Position numbers and translations under genes: made by a program. 5,833 nucleotides of DNA from an uncultured Eubacteriales bacterium. GTDB taxonomy: Bacteria > Bacillota > Clostridia > Lachnospirales > Anaerotignaceae. Below, one piece after another: positions 5,788 to 5,833 of the stretch (positions are counted from its first letter, which is position 1; every line of letters begins with the position of its first letter). Below the pieces are notes generated by a model. That model had not been told where the DNA came from, did not search any database, and saw only the letters and a program-made list of their open reading frames with translations. The stretch is from assembly GCA_959604475.1 (NCBI GenBank), contig CAUHBX010000073.1, forward strand, positions 1-5,833, given 5' to 3'.

Positions 5788-5833
5788 GTGATACTTGACA
5801 ATATAAAAAAATCTTATAACGGAAAGGCTGTCT
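5788..5833 (+). CDS. ABC transporter ATP-binding protein, N-terminal fragment (3' partial)
   Basis: From GTG 5788 the frame reads MILDNIKKSYNGKAV and then leaves the window. This matches the first strands of ABC ATPases, where a short beta strand is followed by a K-SY-GK aromatic segment that stacks on the ATP adenine, before the Walker A motif. Its position four bases after a COG0600-type permease is where the SsuB/TauB (COG1116) ATPase usually lies. No catalytic motif is visible, so the call rests on this N-terminus, the strong SD and operon context. Confidence 0.75.
   Translation, partial: MILDNIKKSYNGKAV

Overview
The window looks like chromosomal DNA of a gut-type or anaerobic Clostridia (Firmicutes/Bacillota). 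The signs are moderately AT-leaning DNA rich in ATA/AAA/GAA codons, strong GGAGG-type ribosome binding sites, a consensus sigma-A promoter, a Rho-independent terminator, and a protein combining von Willebrand factor A (VWA) domains with S-layer homology (SLH) domains in a style common in Lachnospiraceae/Oscillospiraceae and relatives. This placement is inference; no rRNA or other marker gene is present. All supported genes are on the + strand.

Region 1 (1-3312) is the C-terminal 1103 residues of a large cell-surface protein whose start lies upstream of the window. It carries the rest of one VWA domain, a beta-rich spacer, a Pro/Glu linker, a second complete VWA domain with a large insertion, another beta-sandwich, an InlB/Flg_new-type repeat and three SLH motifs that should hold it on the cell wall. 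It ends at a perfect-palindrome intrinsic terminator (3322-3353).

Region 2 (3352-5833) is a separate operon. A near-ideal promoter (TTGACA, 17 bp, TATACT) starts immediately after the terminator's T-run. The genes are a Crp/Fnr-family regulator (3418-4107), a COG0715-type substrate-binding lipoprotein (4109-5077), a COG0600-type permease (about 5052-5783) and the first 15 codons of what should be the ABC ATPase (5788 onward, cut by the window end). Gaps are 1 to 4 bases or overlaps, so the set is almost certainly co-transcribed. A 20-bp imperfect inverted repeat (3384-3403) lies across the predicted transcription start and is a good candidate operator for the regulator encoded directly downstream.

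Taken together, region 2 reads as a self-regulated import module: the regulator probably senses an unknown signal and controls its own transporter. Its cNMP-type pocket lacks the usual cAMP-binding arginine and the protein lacks Fnr cluster cysteines. The substrate cannot be read from sequence; family names such as nitrate, taurine, sulfonate or thiamine precursor would be guesses. I found no RNA genes, CRISPR arrays, insertion sequences or att sites.
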